Below are positions 18,193-35,049 of a DNA stretch of 64,000 bases, piece after piece. Source of the DNA: Lactococcus paracarnosus (GTDB taxonomy: Bacteria > Bacillota > Bacilli > Lactobacillales > Streptococcaceae); the NCBI RefSeq assembly GCF_006770285.1, contig NZ_CP017195.1, forward strand, positions 620,001 through 684,000, written 5' to 3'. Under the pieces are notes generated by a model. It was not told the origin of the DNA, did no database searches, and saw only the letters and a program-made list of their open reading frames with translations. The translations under genes were made by a program, and so were the position numbers. Each line of letters starts with the position of its first letter. Position 1 is the first letter of the stretch.

Positions 18193-20853
18193 ATGTCTGA
18201 AAAAAAACGTATTAACCAAATTGCTAAAGAGAGTGGCCTTACTAATAAAGAACTTGTGGATCACGCGCAAAAAATTGGATTGCCAGTCAAATCGCATAGC
18301 TCAAGTATCGATGCAGAACAAACGAAAGCACTTTTAAGTTCGCTTAACTCTGGATCAACTGATAATAAATCACCTAAAAAACCAGCGCTAGATGCTAAAA
18401 ATGAAGCAACTAATCAAAATCGTTTGATTAGTGTTGCCGGTAAAAAAGTTGTTTCTGAAACAGAAACTGGTAATCGCCCGATCGTTGTTGGTGGTAAAAA
18501 AGTGTTATCAGATAAAGAAATTGGTAGTGCTCGTGTGATTTCTGTGGGTGGTAAAACTGTTGCCCCAATAAAAGAAGAAACGCTAGTCGCAAAAACAACA
18601 GAAACTAAAGTGACGCCAGTAGTAACTGAAAATATAACAAATGAACAAGTAAAAAATAAGGTGGAAAAGACCGTCGAAACGAAGACAGAAGTGAAAGCGG
18701 AAACGCCTAAAAAACCTGAGCGACCAGCTAATGGTGGTATCAAAGTCATTACACGTGCTGCGGATGTTAAACCCAAAAATGGCGGTATCAAAGTCATTCA
18801 ACGTGCTGCAGATATTGCACCTTCAGCAGCAAGTCAGGGGAATGCTAACGCAAATCGCAATAAAAATAAAAAAAATCGCAACAATGCTGGTACTGGACAA
18901 GCACAAGGTCAAGGACAAGGACAAAACAATGCGGGTGGCAATCGTCAAGGTGGTCCATTACGTGTAAATGATAACCGAAATCAAGTCCGTAATGCCCGCA
19001 ACTCTAACTGGAACAGTAACAAGAAGCGCAAAGGTAAACGCGGTGCTCAGCAAGTTGCACCACAACCAGTTGTGCAACGTAAGTTTCATGAATTACCTGA
19101 AAGCCTTGTTTATTCTGAAGGTATGACAATTGCTGATTTGGCAAAACGTTTGAAACGTGAACCTGCTGAACTCGTAAAAAAATTGTTCTTGATGGGTATC
19201 ATGACAACACAAAACCAATCATTGGATGCGGATACGATTGAACTCTTACTTCTAGACTATGGTGTAACACCTGAGAAAAAAGTTGAAGAAGATAAGACAG
19301 ATATCGAACGTCTCTTCATCGAAGAAGGCTATCTTAACGAAGACCAATTGATTGAACGTCCACCAGTTGTTACAATCATGGGTCACGTCGACCATGGTAA
19401 AACGACCTTGCTTGATACACTACGTAACTCACGTGTGACTAGTGGAGAAGCCGGCGGTATCACACAGCATATCGGTGCCTACCAAATTGATGAGAAGGGT
19501 AAGAAAATTACCTTCCTAGATACACCAGGACATGAAGCCTTTACAAGCATGCGTGCGCGTGGTGCATCTGTGACGGATATTACGATTCTTGTGGTAGCAG
19601 CTGACGATGGTGTTATGCCACAAACAGTCGAAGCAATCAACCATTCTAAAGCAGCTGGTGTCCCAATTATTGTTGCTATCAACAAAATTGATAAACCAGG
19701 TGCCAACCCACAACGTGTGATTCAAGAGTTATCAGAACATGGTGTTATGAGTCAAGCTTGGGGTGGAGAATCTGAATTTGTTGAAATTTCAGCTAAATTC
19801 AATACAAATATCGATTCACTTTTAGAAACGGTTCTTTTAGTTGCAGAAATCCAAGAACTCAAAGCAGACCCAACTGTAAAAGCGATTGGTACGGTTGTAG
19901 AGGCGCGTCTGGACAAAGGTAAAGGTGCTATTGCGACTTTACTTGTTCAACAAGGTACGCTTCATCAACAAGACCCAATCGTTGTTGGGAATACTTTTGG
20001 CCGTGTACGTGCCATGGTAACTGATTTAGGCCGTCGTGAAAAAACAGCAGGACCATCAAGTCCAGTTGAAATCACTGGTTTGAATGATGTACCACAAGCA
20101 GGTGACCACTTTGCCGTCTTTGAAGATGAAAAGACAGCTCGCTCAGTTGGTGAAGAACGTGCAAAACGTGCGCTCTTTAATCAACGCAGCAGCACACACC
20201 GTGTTAGCTTAGAAAATCTCTTTGACACGCTTAAAGAGGGTCAAATCAAATCAGTAAATGTCATCATCAAAGCTGACGTACAAGGGTCAGCTGAGGCACT
20301 TGCAGCATCATTACAAAAAATTGATGTTGAAGGTGTAAAAGTCGATATCGTCCATAGCGCTGTTGGTGCCATTAATGAATCAGATGTCTCATTAGCAGAA
20401 GCAGCTAATGCAGTCATCATCGGATTTAATGTCCGTCCGACACCACTTGCGCGTCTGCAAGCAGAAACTGATGACGTTGAAATTCGTCTGAACAGCATTA
20501 TCTATAAAGTGCTTGAAGAAGTTGAGACAGCTATGAAGGGGATGCTTGATCCTGAATTTGAGGAAAAAGTTATCGGCGAAGCAGTTGTTCGCGAAACCTT
20601 TACAGTTTCAAAAGTTGGGACAATTGCTGGTTTCATGGTCTTATCAGGATCTGTTAAACGTGATGCAAGTGTTCGTGTTATCCGAGGTGGTATTGTGATT
20701 GCCGACGGTAGCTTATCATCACTTAAACATTTTAAAGATGATGTCAAAGAAGTCAGAAAAGGTAATGAGGGTGGTCTCATGATCGACGGCTACAACGAAA
20801 TTGAAGTTGATGATACCTTTGAAGTCTATGAAATGGTTGAAATTAAACGTTAA
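18193..20853 (+). CDS. infB: Translation initiation factor IF-2
   Basis: This 886-residue protein has a small N-terminal helical domain, a long low-complexity linker (about 60-290) with repeated GGKKV and GGIKVI phrases and an Asn/Gln/Gly-rich stretch, and a translational GTPase core: GHVDHGKTT (about 397-405), DTPGHEAF and NKIDKPGA. The C-terminal domains bind initiator fMet-tRNA. IF-2 joins the subunits at initiation. GGAGG (18180-18184) precedes the ATG. The linker repeats are a normal, rapidly changing feature of the family. Confidence 0.97.
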   Translation: MSEKKRINQIAKESGLTNKELVDHAQKIGLPVKSHSSSIDAEQTKALLSSLNSGSTDNKSPKKPALDAKNEATNQNRLISVAGKKVVSETETGNRPIVVGGKKVLSDKEIGSARVISVGGKTVAPIKEETLVAKTTETKVTPVVTENITNEQVKNKVEKTVETKTEVKAETPKKPERPANGGIKVITRAADVKPKNGGIKVIQRAADIAPSAASQGNANANRNKNKKNRNNAGTGQAQGQGQGQNNAGGNRQGGPLRVNDNRNQVRNARNSNWNSNKKRKGKRGAQQVAPQPVVQRKFHELPESLVYSEGMTIADLAKRLKREPAELVKKLFLMGIMTTQNQSLDADTIELLLLDYGVTPEKKVEEDKTDIERLFIEEGYLNEDQLIERPPVVTIMGHVDHGKTTLLDTLRNSRVTSGEAGGITQHIGAYQIDEKGKKITFLDTPGHEAFTSMRARGASVTDITILVVAADDGVMPQTVEAINHSKAAGVPIIVAINKIDKPGANPQRVIQELSEHGVMSQAWGGESEFVEISAKFNTNIDSLLETVLLVAEIQELKADPTVKAIGTVVEARLDKGKGAIATLLVQQGTLHQQDPIVVGNTFGRVRAMVTDLGRREKTAGPSSPVEITGLNDVPQAGDHFAVFEDEKTARSVGEERAKRALFNQRSSTHRVSLENLFDTLKEGQIKSVNVIIKADVQGSAEALAASLQKIDVEGVKVDIVHSAVGAINESDVSLAEAANAVIIGFNVRPTPLARLQAETDDVEIRLNSIIYKVLEEVETAMKGMLDPEFEEKVIGEAVVRETFTVSKVGTIAGFMVLSGSVKRDASVRVIRGGIVIADGSLSSLKHFKDDVKEVRKGNEGGLMIDGYNEIEVDDTFEVYEMVEIKR

Positions 20854-20925
20854 ATCTTTTGCTGAACTGACGTATAAGAAGAAATGCTTGAGTAATCAGG
20901 TGTTTTGGGAAGAAAGGGAAAAAAG

Positions 20926-21276
20926 ATGTCAAATACACATCGTAGTGACCGTGTTGCGGTTGAACTCATGCGTGAAATCAACGATATTTTGCGCTTGAAA
21001 ATCCGGGACCCACGCGTACAGGACGTTAATATTTCTGACGTTCAAATCACAGGTGACTTGAGTCAAGCGACGATTTATTATAGTCTCTTATCAGATCTTG
21101 CATCTGATAATGAAAAAGCTAAAACAGGTCTTAAAAAGGCAACTGGCGCAATTAAAAGTGAACTAGCTAAACGCATGACACTTTATAAGATTCCAGACTT
21201 AACTTTTGCTAAAGATGAATCTGTCGCTTATGGCGGAAAAATTGATGAACTCTTAAGAAACTTGAATAAAGATTAA
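20926..21276 (+). CDS. rbfA: Ribosome-binding factor A
   Basis: The protein has 116 residues from ATG 20926. The KH-like fold is recognisable from [22 protein letters not shown] at the start (in pieces), [22 protein letters not shown] and the C-terminal [16 protein letters not shown]. RbfA binds the 30S subunit near the 5' helix of 16S rRNA during maturation. An upstream GTG at 20905 would add seven residues, but the purine-rich site aagggaaaaaag fits 20926, and homologues start at this MSN-like position. Last gene of the operon, followed by a terminator. Confidence 0.95.
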   Translation: MSNTHRSDRVAVELMREINDILRLKIRDPRVQDVNISDVQITGDLSQATIYYSLLSDLASDNEKAKTGLKKATGAIKSELAKRMTLYKIPDLTFAKDESVAYGGKIDELLRNLNKD

Positions 21277-21291
21277 CAAAAAAGCGTTATT

Positions 21292-21332
21292 AAAAATCGT
21301 ATGGGAAGGAAATTGCCCATATGATTTTTTTT
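21292..21332 (+). terminator. Terminator of the rimP-infB-rbfA operon
   Basis: AAAAATCGTATGGG (21292-21305), loop, CCCATATGATTTTT (21316-21329) with a T-run. One G:U pair. Confidence 0.88.
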
Positions 21333-21388
21333 GAATAAAAAGAGAGAGAAATAAGGTGAGTTCGAGACTTGCTTAAAGTTCTGACGTG

Positions 21389-21417
21389 TTGAGAAAGTGA
21401 TTATGATAAACTATAAT
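21389..21417 (+). promoter_or_regulatory. Promoter of the MATE exporter gene
   Basis: TTGAGA (21389-21394), exactly 17 bp, TATAAT (21412-21417). Confidence 0.85.
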
Positions 21418-21432
21418 AAGTAGTACTTATTA
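21414..21432. promoter_or_regulatory. Palindromic operator overlapping the MATE promoter
   Basis: TAATAAGTA (21414-21422), one central G, TACTTATTA (21424-21432): a perfect 9-bp palindrome that overlaps the -10 box and the transcription start. This is the layout of a TetR- or MarR-type repressor site. No regulator gene is adjacent. Confidence 0.7.
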
Positions 21433-21498
21433 CCTTATCATCCGCTGAAGATGAGGTACAGCAAGTACTAAATACTCGTTTTATATAGAAAGTAGGCT

Positions 21499-25758
<4,260 letters not shown>

Positions 25759-25812
25759 TTGTGTCTAATAGTATAGACATACCTAAAATTCTCTGTTGAG
25801 AGAATTTTAAAT

Positions 25813-25900
25813 GGAAAGTTACCCAAGTGGCTTAAGGGGACGCCTTGGAAAGGCGTTAGACGTAGCAATACGTGCGCGGGTTCGAATCCCGTGCTTTCCT
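25813..25900 (+). tRNA. tRNA-Ser (GGA)
   Basis: Acceptor GGAAAGT with GCTTTCC, anticodon stem ACGCC/GGCGT with loop TTGGAAA, long variable arm typical of Ser, and T-loop GGTTCGAATCC. No CCA is encoded. Confidence 0.95.
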
Positions 25901-25909
25901 TGTATGTGA

Positions 25910-25945
25910 AAAGAACCCTTATACTTAAAGGGTTCTTTATTTTTA
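25910..25945 (+). terminator. Terminator after tRNA-Ser
   Basis: AAAGAACCCTT (25910-25920), 7-nt loop, AAGGGTTCTTT (25928-25938), then TATTTTT. Confidence 0.88.
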
Positions 25946-25975
25946 GGTAGTGTTTTAGGGTTTGTATGCGGTCTG

Positions 25976-26012
25976 AAAGCCTGATTAGTATTTTAATCAG
26001 GCTTTTTTTATA
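25976..26012 (+). terminator. Second tandem terminator
   Basis: AAAGCCTGATTA (25976-25987), 6-nt loop, TAATCAGGCTTT (25994-26005), then more T. It backs up the first terminator. Confidence 0.85.
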
Positions 26013-26114
26013 TATTTTTTCCAATGAGGAAGTACTAATTTCAAAAATAGAAAGAAGTGTATAAAAAATAGTGTTGGTGACCCAACATGGAAATCAAAAG
26101 AATGACGTTATCGG

Positions 26115-26546
26115 ATGACTGAGTTAGCAACCGATATCGAAAATTTTAAGCGGCAACATCCAGCCTATTGAGGTCAAGACATAGCAGCTTATGACTTTTG
26201 TGGTGGAAAAGTGTTGGCAGATGTGCTGGTAACTTTGGTTGTTGCTGGTCATAAGCAAGGTACCATGAGTTTATACCAGGCCTATGAAGTAGAAAATGAC
26301 CCCCTCCCCAAAGTAGGAGATGTCTGTGTGATTTTAGATGGAAAAAATCAGCCGACATCCGTTGTTGTTAACACGGCTATAGAGATATTGCCCTTTAATG
26401 ATGTCACAGCTCATCACGCCCTACTAGAATCAGAAGGAGATAAGACATTGGCTTATTGGCGTCGAGTACATATTGATTTTTTCACGCATGCTTACACGCC
26501 TGAGAGTGAGATCAAGTTTACCCCTGAATCCTTAGTTGTATTTTAG
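26115..26546 (+). pseudogene. ASCH-domain protein gene broken by an in-frame TGA
   Basis: From ATG 26115 the frame reads an ASCH-type N-terminus (MTELATDIENFKRQHPAY), meets TGA at 26169-26171, and continues without a break into a 111-codon ASCH C-terminal part (LADVLVTLVVAGHKQGTMS; VGDVCVILDGKNQPTSVVV; EGDKTLAYWRRVHIDFF) to TAG at 26544-26546. ASCH domains are small beta-barrel RNA- or nucleoside-binding proteins. TGA where homologues often carry an aromatic residue suggests a single TGG-to-TGA change. A GTG at 26211 preceded by GGTGG could restart translation of the C-terminal 111 residues, but most of the N-terminal half would be lost. Confidence 0.7.
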
Positions 26547-26608
26547 AAATTTCAGTTGCTATACAAATAATTAAGAATTGTCTTTTATCCCAAACATATT
26601 CGGGTTAA

Positions 26609-26637
26609 TTGTGTTGATTTTATGAAGCAATTATGAT
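26609..26637 (+). promoter_or_regulatory. Candidate promoter of the MFS leader RNA
   Basis: TTGTGT (26609-26614), 17 bp, TATGAT (26632-26637). The predicted start is about 26644, just before a 13-codon ORF. Confidence 0.45.
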
Positions 26638-26645
26638 AAATTAGT

Positions 26646-26687
26646 ATGGTATCAATCGTACAGATAGCATTTGACAGGTATCTTTAG
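26646..26687 (+). CDS. 13-codon leader ORF before the MFS exporter
   Basis: ATG at 26646 to TAG at 26685-26687 encodes MVSIVQIAFDRYL. It has no Shine-Dalgarno and would be nearly leaderless. Its last codons cover the left arm (26676-26682) of the first of two competing RNA hairpins ahead of a terminator. Such placement is seen in ribosome-stalling attenuators of antibiotic resistance genes. No match to a known leader peptide is claimed; it may be chance. Confidence 0.35.
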   Translation: MVSIVQIAFDRYL

Positions 26688-26770
26688 AGGATAACCTTTA
26701 CAGATAAACTGAATAATGCCGAAATAGAGGCGATTTCTAGAAATAGAAATCCCTCTATTTTATTTTTTTT
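26676..26770 (+). promoter_or_regulatory. Attenuator-like hairpins and terminator before the MFS gene
   Basis: Hairpin 1:2 is AGGTATC (26676-26682) with GATAACCT (26690-26697). Segment CCTTTA (26695-26700) can instead pair with TAGAGG (26725-26730), which is the base of the terminator. The terminator itself is AAATAGAGG-c-GATTTCTA (26722-26739), loop gaaa, TAGAAATC-CCTCTATTT (26744-26760) and TATTTTTTTT. It ends 40 nt before the exporter start. Confidence 0.6.
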
Positions 26771-26809
26771 TAAAAGGATTTAAAGTTAAACGATCGAAAG
26801 GTGATTCAA

Positions 26810-28180
26810 TTGCAAAATAAAAAAGAGCTAAAGCTAGGCTTGGCTGTCTTAGCAAGTGGCATTATGTCATTTTGTGGCGTATTAATAGAGACAGCGATGA
26901 CTGTGACATTCCCAACACTCATGACTGAGTTTAGTGTGTCAACAGCCAGTATTCAGTGGATTACAACTATTTATTTATTAGTTATTTCTATTACTGTCCC
27001 TTTATCAAGTTATTTGATAAAAAAATTCCCCCTCAGATATCTGTTCTTATTTGCAAATCTGATGTTTTTCTTAGGACTGTTAACGGACTTTACGGCCAAA
27101 TCATTTGTCATCCTACTGCTGGGTAGATTTTTCCAAGGATTGGCGACAGGGATCGCATTACCACTCATGTTTCATATTATTCTGACCTATGCACCACTAA
27201 ATAAAAGAGGGACCATGATTGGGTTAGGGTTCCTGATTACCTCAGTCGCACCGGCAATAGGACCAACTTATGGCGGACTTCTCTCAACCAATTACACATG
27301 GCATGCAATCTTTCTACTCTTAATACCCATTATTTTGCTTTCACTTATTTTTGGACTATTTGCCATACCAAAAGAAGCGGTTGAAACAACTGAAAAATTG
27401 GATAAGACAAGTTTATTAGGTGTTGTTCTGATGTTCAGTGGCGCGTTGTTCTTTCTAAGTAATATTGAGCAATTAATCAGCTTGGTTTATTTAGCAATTA
27501 CTGTGGTTGGTTTTGCTATCTTTTATAAGGGGTCAAAAAGTAACCCATCACCATTGATTCAACTATCACTCTTCAAGCTACCTAAATTTCGACTATTCTT
27601 ATTCGGATTCCTGATATGTCAAACGATGTTGTTAGGTATCTCATTCATCGTGCCGAATTATATTCAAATCGTACGTGGTGGATCAGCATTTCAATCAGGT
27701 TTAGTTATGATTCCAGGTGCTTTGATTGGTGCAATTTTAGCACCAATTTCTGGAAAACTACTAGATACTTTCGGTTCGAAACGCCCCATATTGATTGGTA
27801 TCTTGATTACGATGATAGGATGGGGAGGTCTTAGTTTTTCATTAGGCCATATTGGTGCAGTAGGAGTCGTTATCGGTCATGTTTTCTATATGATTGGGAT
27901 TGGCTTATGCTATAGTAATTTAATGACTGTCGGCATGAACCAAATTGCCAAAGACTTGCAGAGTGATGGTAATGCAGTATTTAATACCTTACAACAATTT
28001 GCAGGAGCGGTTGCAACAGCACTCGTAGCAGTGATTATTAATTTTGTTCAGAAAAATAGTCATCTACCTCTACAAAATGCAACAACGCTTGGATCTAAAA
28101 TTGCCATGTTTGTTATACTAGCTTTAATGGGGCTTGCTTTTATCGGCTGTCTACGACTATTTGCTAAATCAAATACTTAA
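26810..28180 (+). CDS. MFS multidrug exporter (DHA2/EmrB-LmrB type)
   Basis: The protein has 456 residues from TTG 26810. Hydrophobic helices run through the whole length, consistent with the 12-14 helix DHA families. Helix 4-5 region GRFFQGLATGIALPLMFHII and motif C-like VAPAIGPTYGGLL (about 147-160) mark a drug:H+ antiporter. The start TTG is chosen because AAAGGTGA (26797-26804) is an excellent ribosome site 5 nt upstream; GTG 26801 would lie inside it. It is a single gene, separated from everything upstream by a strong terminator, hence the attenuation idea. Drug range is unknown. Confidence 0.87.
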   Translation: MQNKKELKLGLAVLASGIMSFCGVLIETAMTVTFPTLMTEFSVSTASIQWITTIYLLVISITVPLSSYLIKKFPLRYLFLFANLMFFLGLLTDFTAKSFVILLLGRFFQGLATGIALPLMFHIILTYAPLNKRGTMIGLGFLITSVAPAIGPTYGGLLSTNYTWHAIFLLLIPIILLSLIFGLFAIPKEAVETTEKLDKTSLLGVVLMFSGALFFLSNIEQLISLVYLAITVVGFAIFYKGSKSNPSPLIQLSLFKLPKFRLFLFGFLICQTMLLGISFIVPNYIQIVRGGSAFQSGLVMIPGALIGAILAPISGKLLDTFGSKRPILIGILITMIGWGGLSFSLGHIGAVGVVIGHVFYMIGIGLCYSNLMTVGMNQIAKDLQSDGNAVFNTLQQFAGAVATALVAVIINFVQKNSHLPLQNATTLGSKIAMFVILALMGLAFIGCLRLFAKSNT

Positions 28181-28223
28181 CAGCTTGTTCGTTAAAATTA
28201 TGTCAAAATCAATATATAAATAA

Positions 28224-28260
28224 AAAAAGAGTGACATCAATCTTGATGTTGCCTTTTTTT
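28224..28260 (+). terminator. Terminator after the MFS gene
   Basis: ACATCAA (28234-28240) and TTGATGT (28243-28249) in a longer imperfect stem, with A-run before and TTTTTTT after. Confidence 0.7.
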
Positions 28261-28305
28261 ATATGAACACAGATAATTAGACATTAAATAGCCGCTTTAC
28301 AATAC

Positions 28306-28341
28306 AAGAAACTATGAGTCTAAATAGTTTCTTAGTTTTTT
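28306..28341 (+). terminator. Second terminator insulating the rRNA operon
   Basis: AAGAAACTA (28306-28314), 10-nt loop, TAGTTTCTT (28325-28333), then AGTTTTTTT. Confidence 0.82.
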
Positions 28342-28482
28342 TAAGTCAGAAACTTTACAATGATTCTTCTTCATCCCACTCAGTGTTGTTGTTCTTTTTA
28401 TCCTAACCATTAAATATAAAATAAAAAAACAGTGGAAAGTAGTGACCCAAAAATAAAAAAAGTAAAAAAAACAAAAAAGGTG

Positions 28483-28511
28483 TTGACGAAATAGTAAGAA
28501 TTTGATAAGAT
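28483..28511 (+). promoter_or_regulatory. rRNA promoter P1
   Basis: TTGACG (28483-28488), 17 bp, TAAGAT (28506-28511). Confidence 0.75.
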
Positions 28512-28577
28512 AATAAAGTACTAAAAAGAGCGGAAGCGAACGATTGAAAAGAAAACAAAAAAACTTTTCGAAAGTAG

Positions 28578-28606
28578 TTGACAAAACAAAAAGCTTCTGT
28601 TAGAAT
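28578..28606 (+). promoter_or_regulatory. rRNA promoter P2
   Basis: TTGACA (28578-28583), 17 bp, TAGAAT (28601-28606) with TG at 28598-28599. This is the strongest promoter in the window. Confidence 0.88.
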
Positions 28607-28651
28607 TAAGTAGTTGTCTCGTAAGAACAACAACAACGAAATAGACCTTTG

Positions 28652-28671
28652 AAAACTGAATAATACAGAAT
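28652..28671 (+). repeat. Left arm of the pre-16S processing stem
   Basis: These 20 bases pair with 30394-30413 (one G:U), enclosing the 16S gene in a long stem of the kind cut by RNase III. Confidence 0.8.
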
Positions 28672-28790
28672 AATAACCAAGTGCAGGCTTGTTATTTAGC
28701 AATAGATAACAAACTGTCAATTCGACAATAAATCGTTAAGAAATTAACGGACAAAAAAACAAAAGCTAGATGATATTTATATCATCTCAT

Positions 28791-30345
<1,555 letters not shown>

Positions 30346-30393
30346 AAAAATGGTTGCTTAGGCAATTCATGGATAACCTGCATTTGCGTTTTA

Positions 30394-30413
30394 ATTCTGT
30401 ATTATTTAGTTTT
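30394..30413 (+). repeat. Right arm of the pre-16S processing stem
   Basis: Complement of 28652-28671, located 53 nt after the 16S end. Confidence 0.8.
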
Positions 30414-30462
30414 GAGAGGTTTATACCTAATAGCAAGAGTAAAAATCTTCTCTGAAGAAGAG

Positions 30463-30535
30463 GGGGCCTTAGCTCAGCTGGGAGAGCGCCTGCTTTGCAC
30501 GCAGGAGGTCAGCGGTTCGATCCCGCTAGGCTCCA
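30463..30535 (+). tRNA. tRNA-Ala (TGC) in the 16S-23S spacer
   Basis: Acceptor GGGGCCT/AGGCTCC, anticodon loop TTTGCAC (TGC), T-loop GGTTCGATCCC. Its place in the spacer is standard for lactococci. Confidence 0.97.
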
Positions 30536-30592
30536 TAGGATGATAGTGATATCATCTTGTCAACGAAGACGTTAAAATAGAAGATTTGATCA

Positions 30593-30623
30593 TTGAAAAC
30601 TGAATAACAATTTCTAAAATAAC
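30593..30623 (+). repeat. Left arm of the pre-23S processing stem
   Basis: Pairs along about 30 bases with 33671-33702. The TTGAAAACTGAATAA part repeats the 16S leader (28649-28664), a boxA/processing module used twice. Confidence 0.75.
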
Positions 30624-30729
30624 AAGAAATAAACCGAGAAGTGTTGTATTTATACAACACCTCAAAAAAAAAGCGTGAGTCGAAAGACTCAATACTTATT
30701 ACCAAGATACTTAAATGTATCAATTTAAA

Positions 30730-33635
<2,906 letters not shown>

Positions 33636-33670
33636 GTAGAGTTTAAGTTTTAAACGTTTTGGTTTAGTGA

Positions 33671-33702
33671 GTTATTTTAGAGAAATGTTATTCAGTTTTG
33701 AA
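33671..33702 (+). repeat. Right arm of the pre-23S processing stem
   Basis: Complement of 30593-30623 with small mismatches, 36 nt past the 23S end. Confidence 0.75.
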
Positions 33703-33735
33703 TGTTCAAACGCAAGTTTAGATATTCGCGAAAAG

Positions 33736-33851
33736 TTTGGTGCTTATTGCATGAGAGATACACCTGTTCCCATGTCGAACACAGTAGTTAAGTCTCATTA
33801 CGCCGGAAGTAGTTGGGGGTTGCCCCCTGTGAGATAAGGTCGGTGCCAAGC
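33736..33851 (+). rRNA. 5S ribosomal RNA
   Basis: About 116 nt with the conserved CACCTGTTCCCATGTCGAAC and the closing GGTGCCAAGC. Ends are approximate. Confidence 0.93.
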
Positions 33852-33882
33852 GAAGAGAAAGTGGTTGGAAGATCAGTTTCAA

Positions 33883-33970
33883 TGGAAGTTTAGCTCAGCT
33901 AACACGGAAGTGTTTGTTTAGAGACTTACTAATGTAGGTTGACAAGCAGGTCGGTTGAGGTAGACTTCCA
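33883..33970 (+). pseudogene. Degenerate tRNA-Val-like relic between 5S and tRNA-Val
   Basis: The first 17 bases match the tRNA-Val 5' end except one (TGGAAGTTTAGCTCAGCT here; TGGGAGTTTAGCTCAGCT at 33975), and ACAAGCAG..GTCGG matches its anticodon 3' side and variable region. TGGAAGT (33883-33889) pairs perfectly with ACTTCCA (33964-33970) as a 7-bp acceptor. The D-arm, anticodon stem and T-arm are disrupted by extra sequence, so it should not be a working tRNA. Confidence 0.6.
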
Positions 33971-33975
33971 CCCAT

Positions 33976-34048
33976 GGGAGTTTAGCTCAGCTGGGAGAGC
34001 ATCTGCCTTACAAGCAGAGGGTCGGGGGTTCGAACCCCTCAACTCCCA
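33976..34048 (+). tRNA. tRNA-Val (TAC)
   Basis: Acceptor GGGAGTT/AACTCCC, anticodon loop CTTACAA, T-loop GGTTCGAACCC. First of the 16 tRNAs after 5S. Confidence 0.97.
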
Positions 34049-34074
34049 TTAGGTAGGTTTACCTAATGAAAATA

Positions 34075-34147
34075 GGTCTCGTAGTGTAGTGGTTATCACG
34101 TCGCCCTGTCACGGCGAAGATCGCGGGTTCAAATCCCGTCGAGACCG
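34075..34147 (+). tRNA. tRNA-Asp (GTC)
   Basis: Acceptor GGTCTCG/CGAGACC, anticodon loop CTGTCAC, discriminator G. A small spacer hairpin (34048-34068) precedes it. Confidence 0.97.
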
Positions 34148-34187
34148 TTTAAGTTATATGTTTATAACTTAATAATACCAAGAAATA

Positions 34188-34260
34188 GACTCGTTAGCTC
34201 AGTTGGTAGAGCAATTGACTTTTAATCAATGGGTCGCTGGTTCGAGCCCAGCACGGGTCA
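34188..34260 (+). tRNA. tRNA-Lys (TTT)
   Basis: Acceptor GACTCGT/ACGGGTC, anticodon loop CTTTTAA. Confidence 0.97.
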
Positions 34261-34264
34261 TCAA

Positions 34265-34346
34265 GCGGATGTGGCGGAATTGGCAGACGCACTAGATTTA
34301 GGATCTAGCGCTTTACGGCGTGGGGGTTCAAGTCCCTTCATCCGCA
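34265..34346 (+). tRNA. tRNA-Leu (TAG)
   Basis: Acceptor GCGGATG/CATCCGC, loop TTTAGGA, long variable arm. Confidence 0.97.
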
Positions 34347-34395
34347 TTTGTCGTTAGACAATGCAATAAGCAAGTAATAGCTTATAGTTGCCTTA

Positions 34396-34468
34396 GCCGG
34401 CTTAGCTCAGTTGGTAGAGCATCTGATTTGTAATCAGAGGGTCGCGTGTTCAAATCATGTAGCCGGCA
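34396..34468 (+). tRNA. tRNA-Thr (TGT)
   Basis: Acceptor GCCGGCT/AGCCGGC, loop TTTGTAA. Confidence 0.97.
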
Positions 34469-34488
34469 TTACAATTAAATAATGATAT

Positions 34489-34560
34489 GCGAAAGTAGTT
34501 CAGTGGTAGAACATCACCTTGCCAAGGTGGGGGTCGCGGGTTCGAACCCCGTCTTTCGCT
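34489..34560 (+). tRNA. tRNA-Gly (GCC)
   Basis: Acceptor GCGAAAG/CTTTCGC, loop TTGCCAA, discriminator T. Confidence 0.97.
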
Positions 34561-34574
34561 TATGCTAGAGGTAA

Positions 34575-34660
34575 GCCGGGGTGGCGGAACTGGCAGACGC
34601 ACAGGACTTAAAATCCTGCGAAGGGTGACCTTCGTACCGGTTCGATTCCGGTCCTCGGCA
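34575..34660 (+). tRNA. tRNA-Leu (TAA)
   Basis: Acceptor GCCGGGG/CCTCGGC, loop CTTAAAA, long variable arm. Confidence 0.97.
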
Positions 34661-34725
34661 TTTCTTGATCACAAAGTGATAAGGAATGGTTTAAAATAGT
34701 ATTTAGTTATACTAGTATGATAGTA

Positions 34726-34799
34726 GCACCCTTGGCTCAACTGGATAGAGTACCTGACTACGAATCAGGCGGTTGCAGGTTCGAATCCTGCAGGGTGCA
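34726..34799 (+). tRNA. tRNA-Arg (ACG)
   Basis: Acceptor GCACCCT/AGGGTGC, loop CTACGAA; A34 is normally edited to inosine by TadA. Confidence 0.97.
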
Positions 34800-34857
34800 T
34801 CAAGATTATGTGAGATTCGAGAGCAGATAATCTTGATGTGATAGAGATATAACTATT

Positions 34858-34931
34858 CGGGAAGTAGCTCAGCTTGGTAGAGTACTTGGTTTGGGACCAA
34901 GGTGTCGCAGGTTCGAATCCTGTCTTCCCGA
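34858..34931 (+). tRNA. tRNA-Pro (TGG)
   Basis: Acceptor CGGGAAG/CTTCCCG, loop TTTGGGA. The spacer before it contains a 9-bp hairpin (34801-34809 with 34827-34835). Confidence 0.97.
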
Positions 34932-34961
34932 TTGACCGAAAGGTCATCTAACACATTTTTT

Positions 34962-35035
34962 GGCGGTGTAGCTCAGCTGGCTAGAGCGTCCGGTTCATAC
35001 CCGGGAGGTCGGGGGTTCGATCCCCTTCGCCGCTA
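34962..35035 (+). tRNA. tRNA-Met (CAT), elongator type
   Basis: Acceptor GGCGGTG with CGCCGCT (G1:U72), anticodon loop TTCATAC, discriminator A. The G1:U72 pair and lack of the GGG/CCC initiator anticodon stem mark an elongator. Confidence 0.93.
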
Positions 35036-35049
35036 TTTGTTTTACAGTT

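Larger units (their letters stand above)
28342..28790 (+). other. rRNA operon promoter and leader region, no protein gene
   Basis: This 449-nt stretch is A-rich before 28483, then holds promoters P1 and P2, a boxA-like stretch (gacctttgaaaactgaa, 28644-28660), and the left arm of the 16S processing stem. Two short minus-strand frames here are shadows of the A-rich DNA. Confidence 0.8.

Noticed and set aside
18414..18801. Minus-strand frames opposite the IF-2 linker
   Set aside because: They are shadows of the repetitive infB linker; codon pattern and family match support only the plus strand.
18841..18960. CRISPR-like or satellite repeat in infB
   Set aside because: The repeated bases encode the Asn/Gln/Gly-rich linker of IF-2; there are no spacers or regular repeat units. 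No CRISPR array was seen anywhere in the window.
28312..28720. Two minus-strand frames rich in Phe/Leu upstream of 16S
   Set aside because: They are translations of A-rich promoter and leader DNA; the rRNA promoters and processing arm lie in this stretch.
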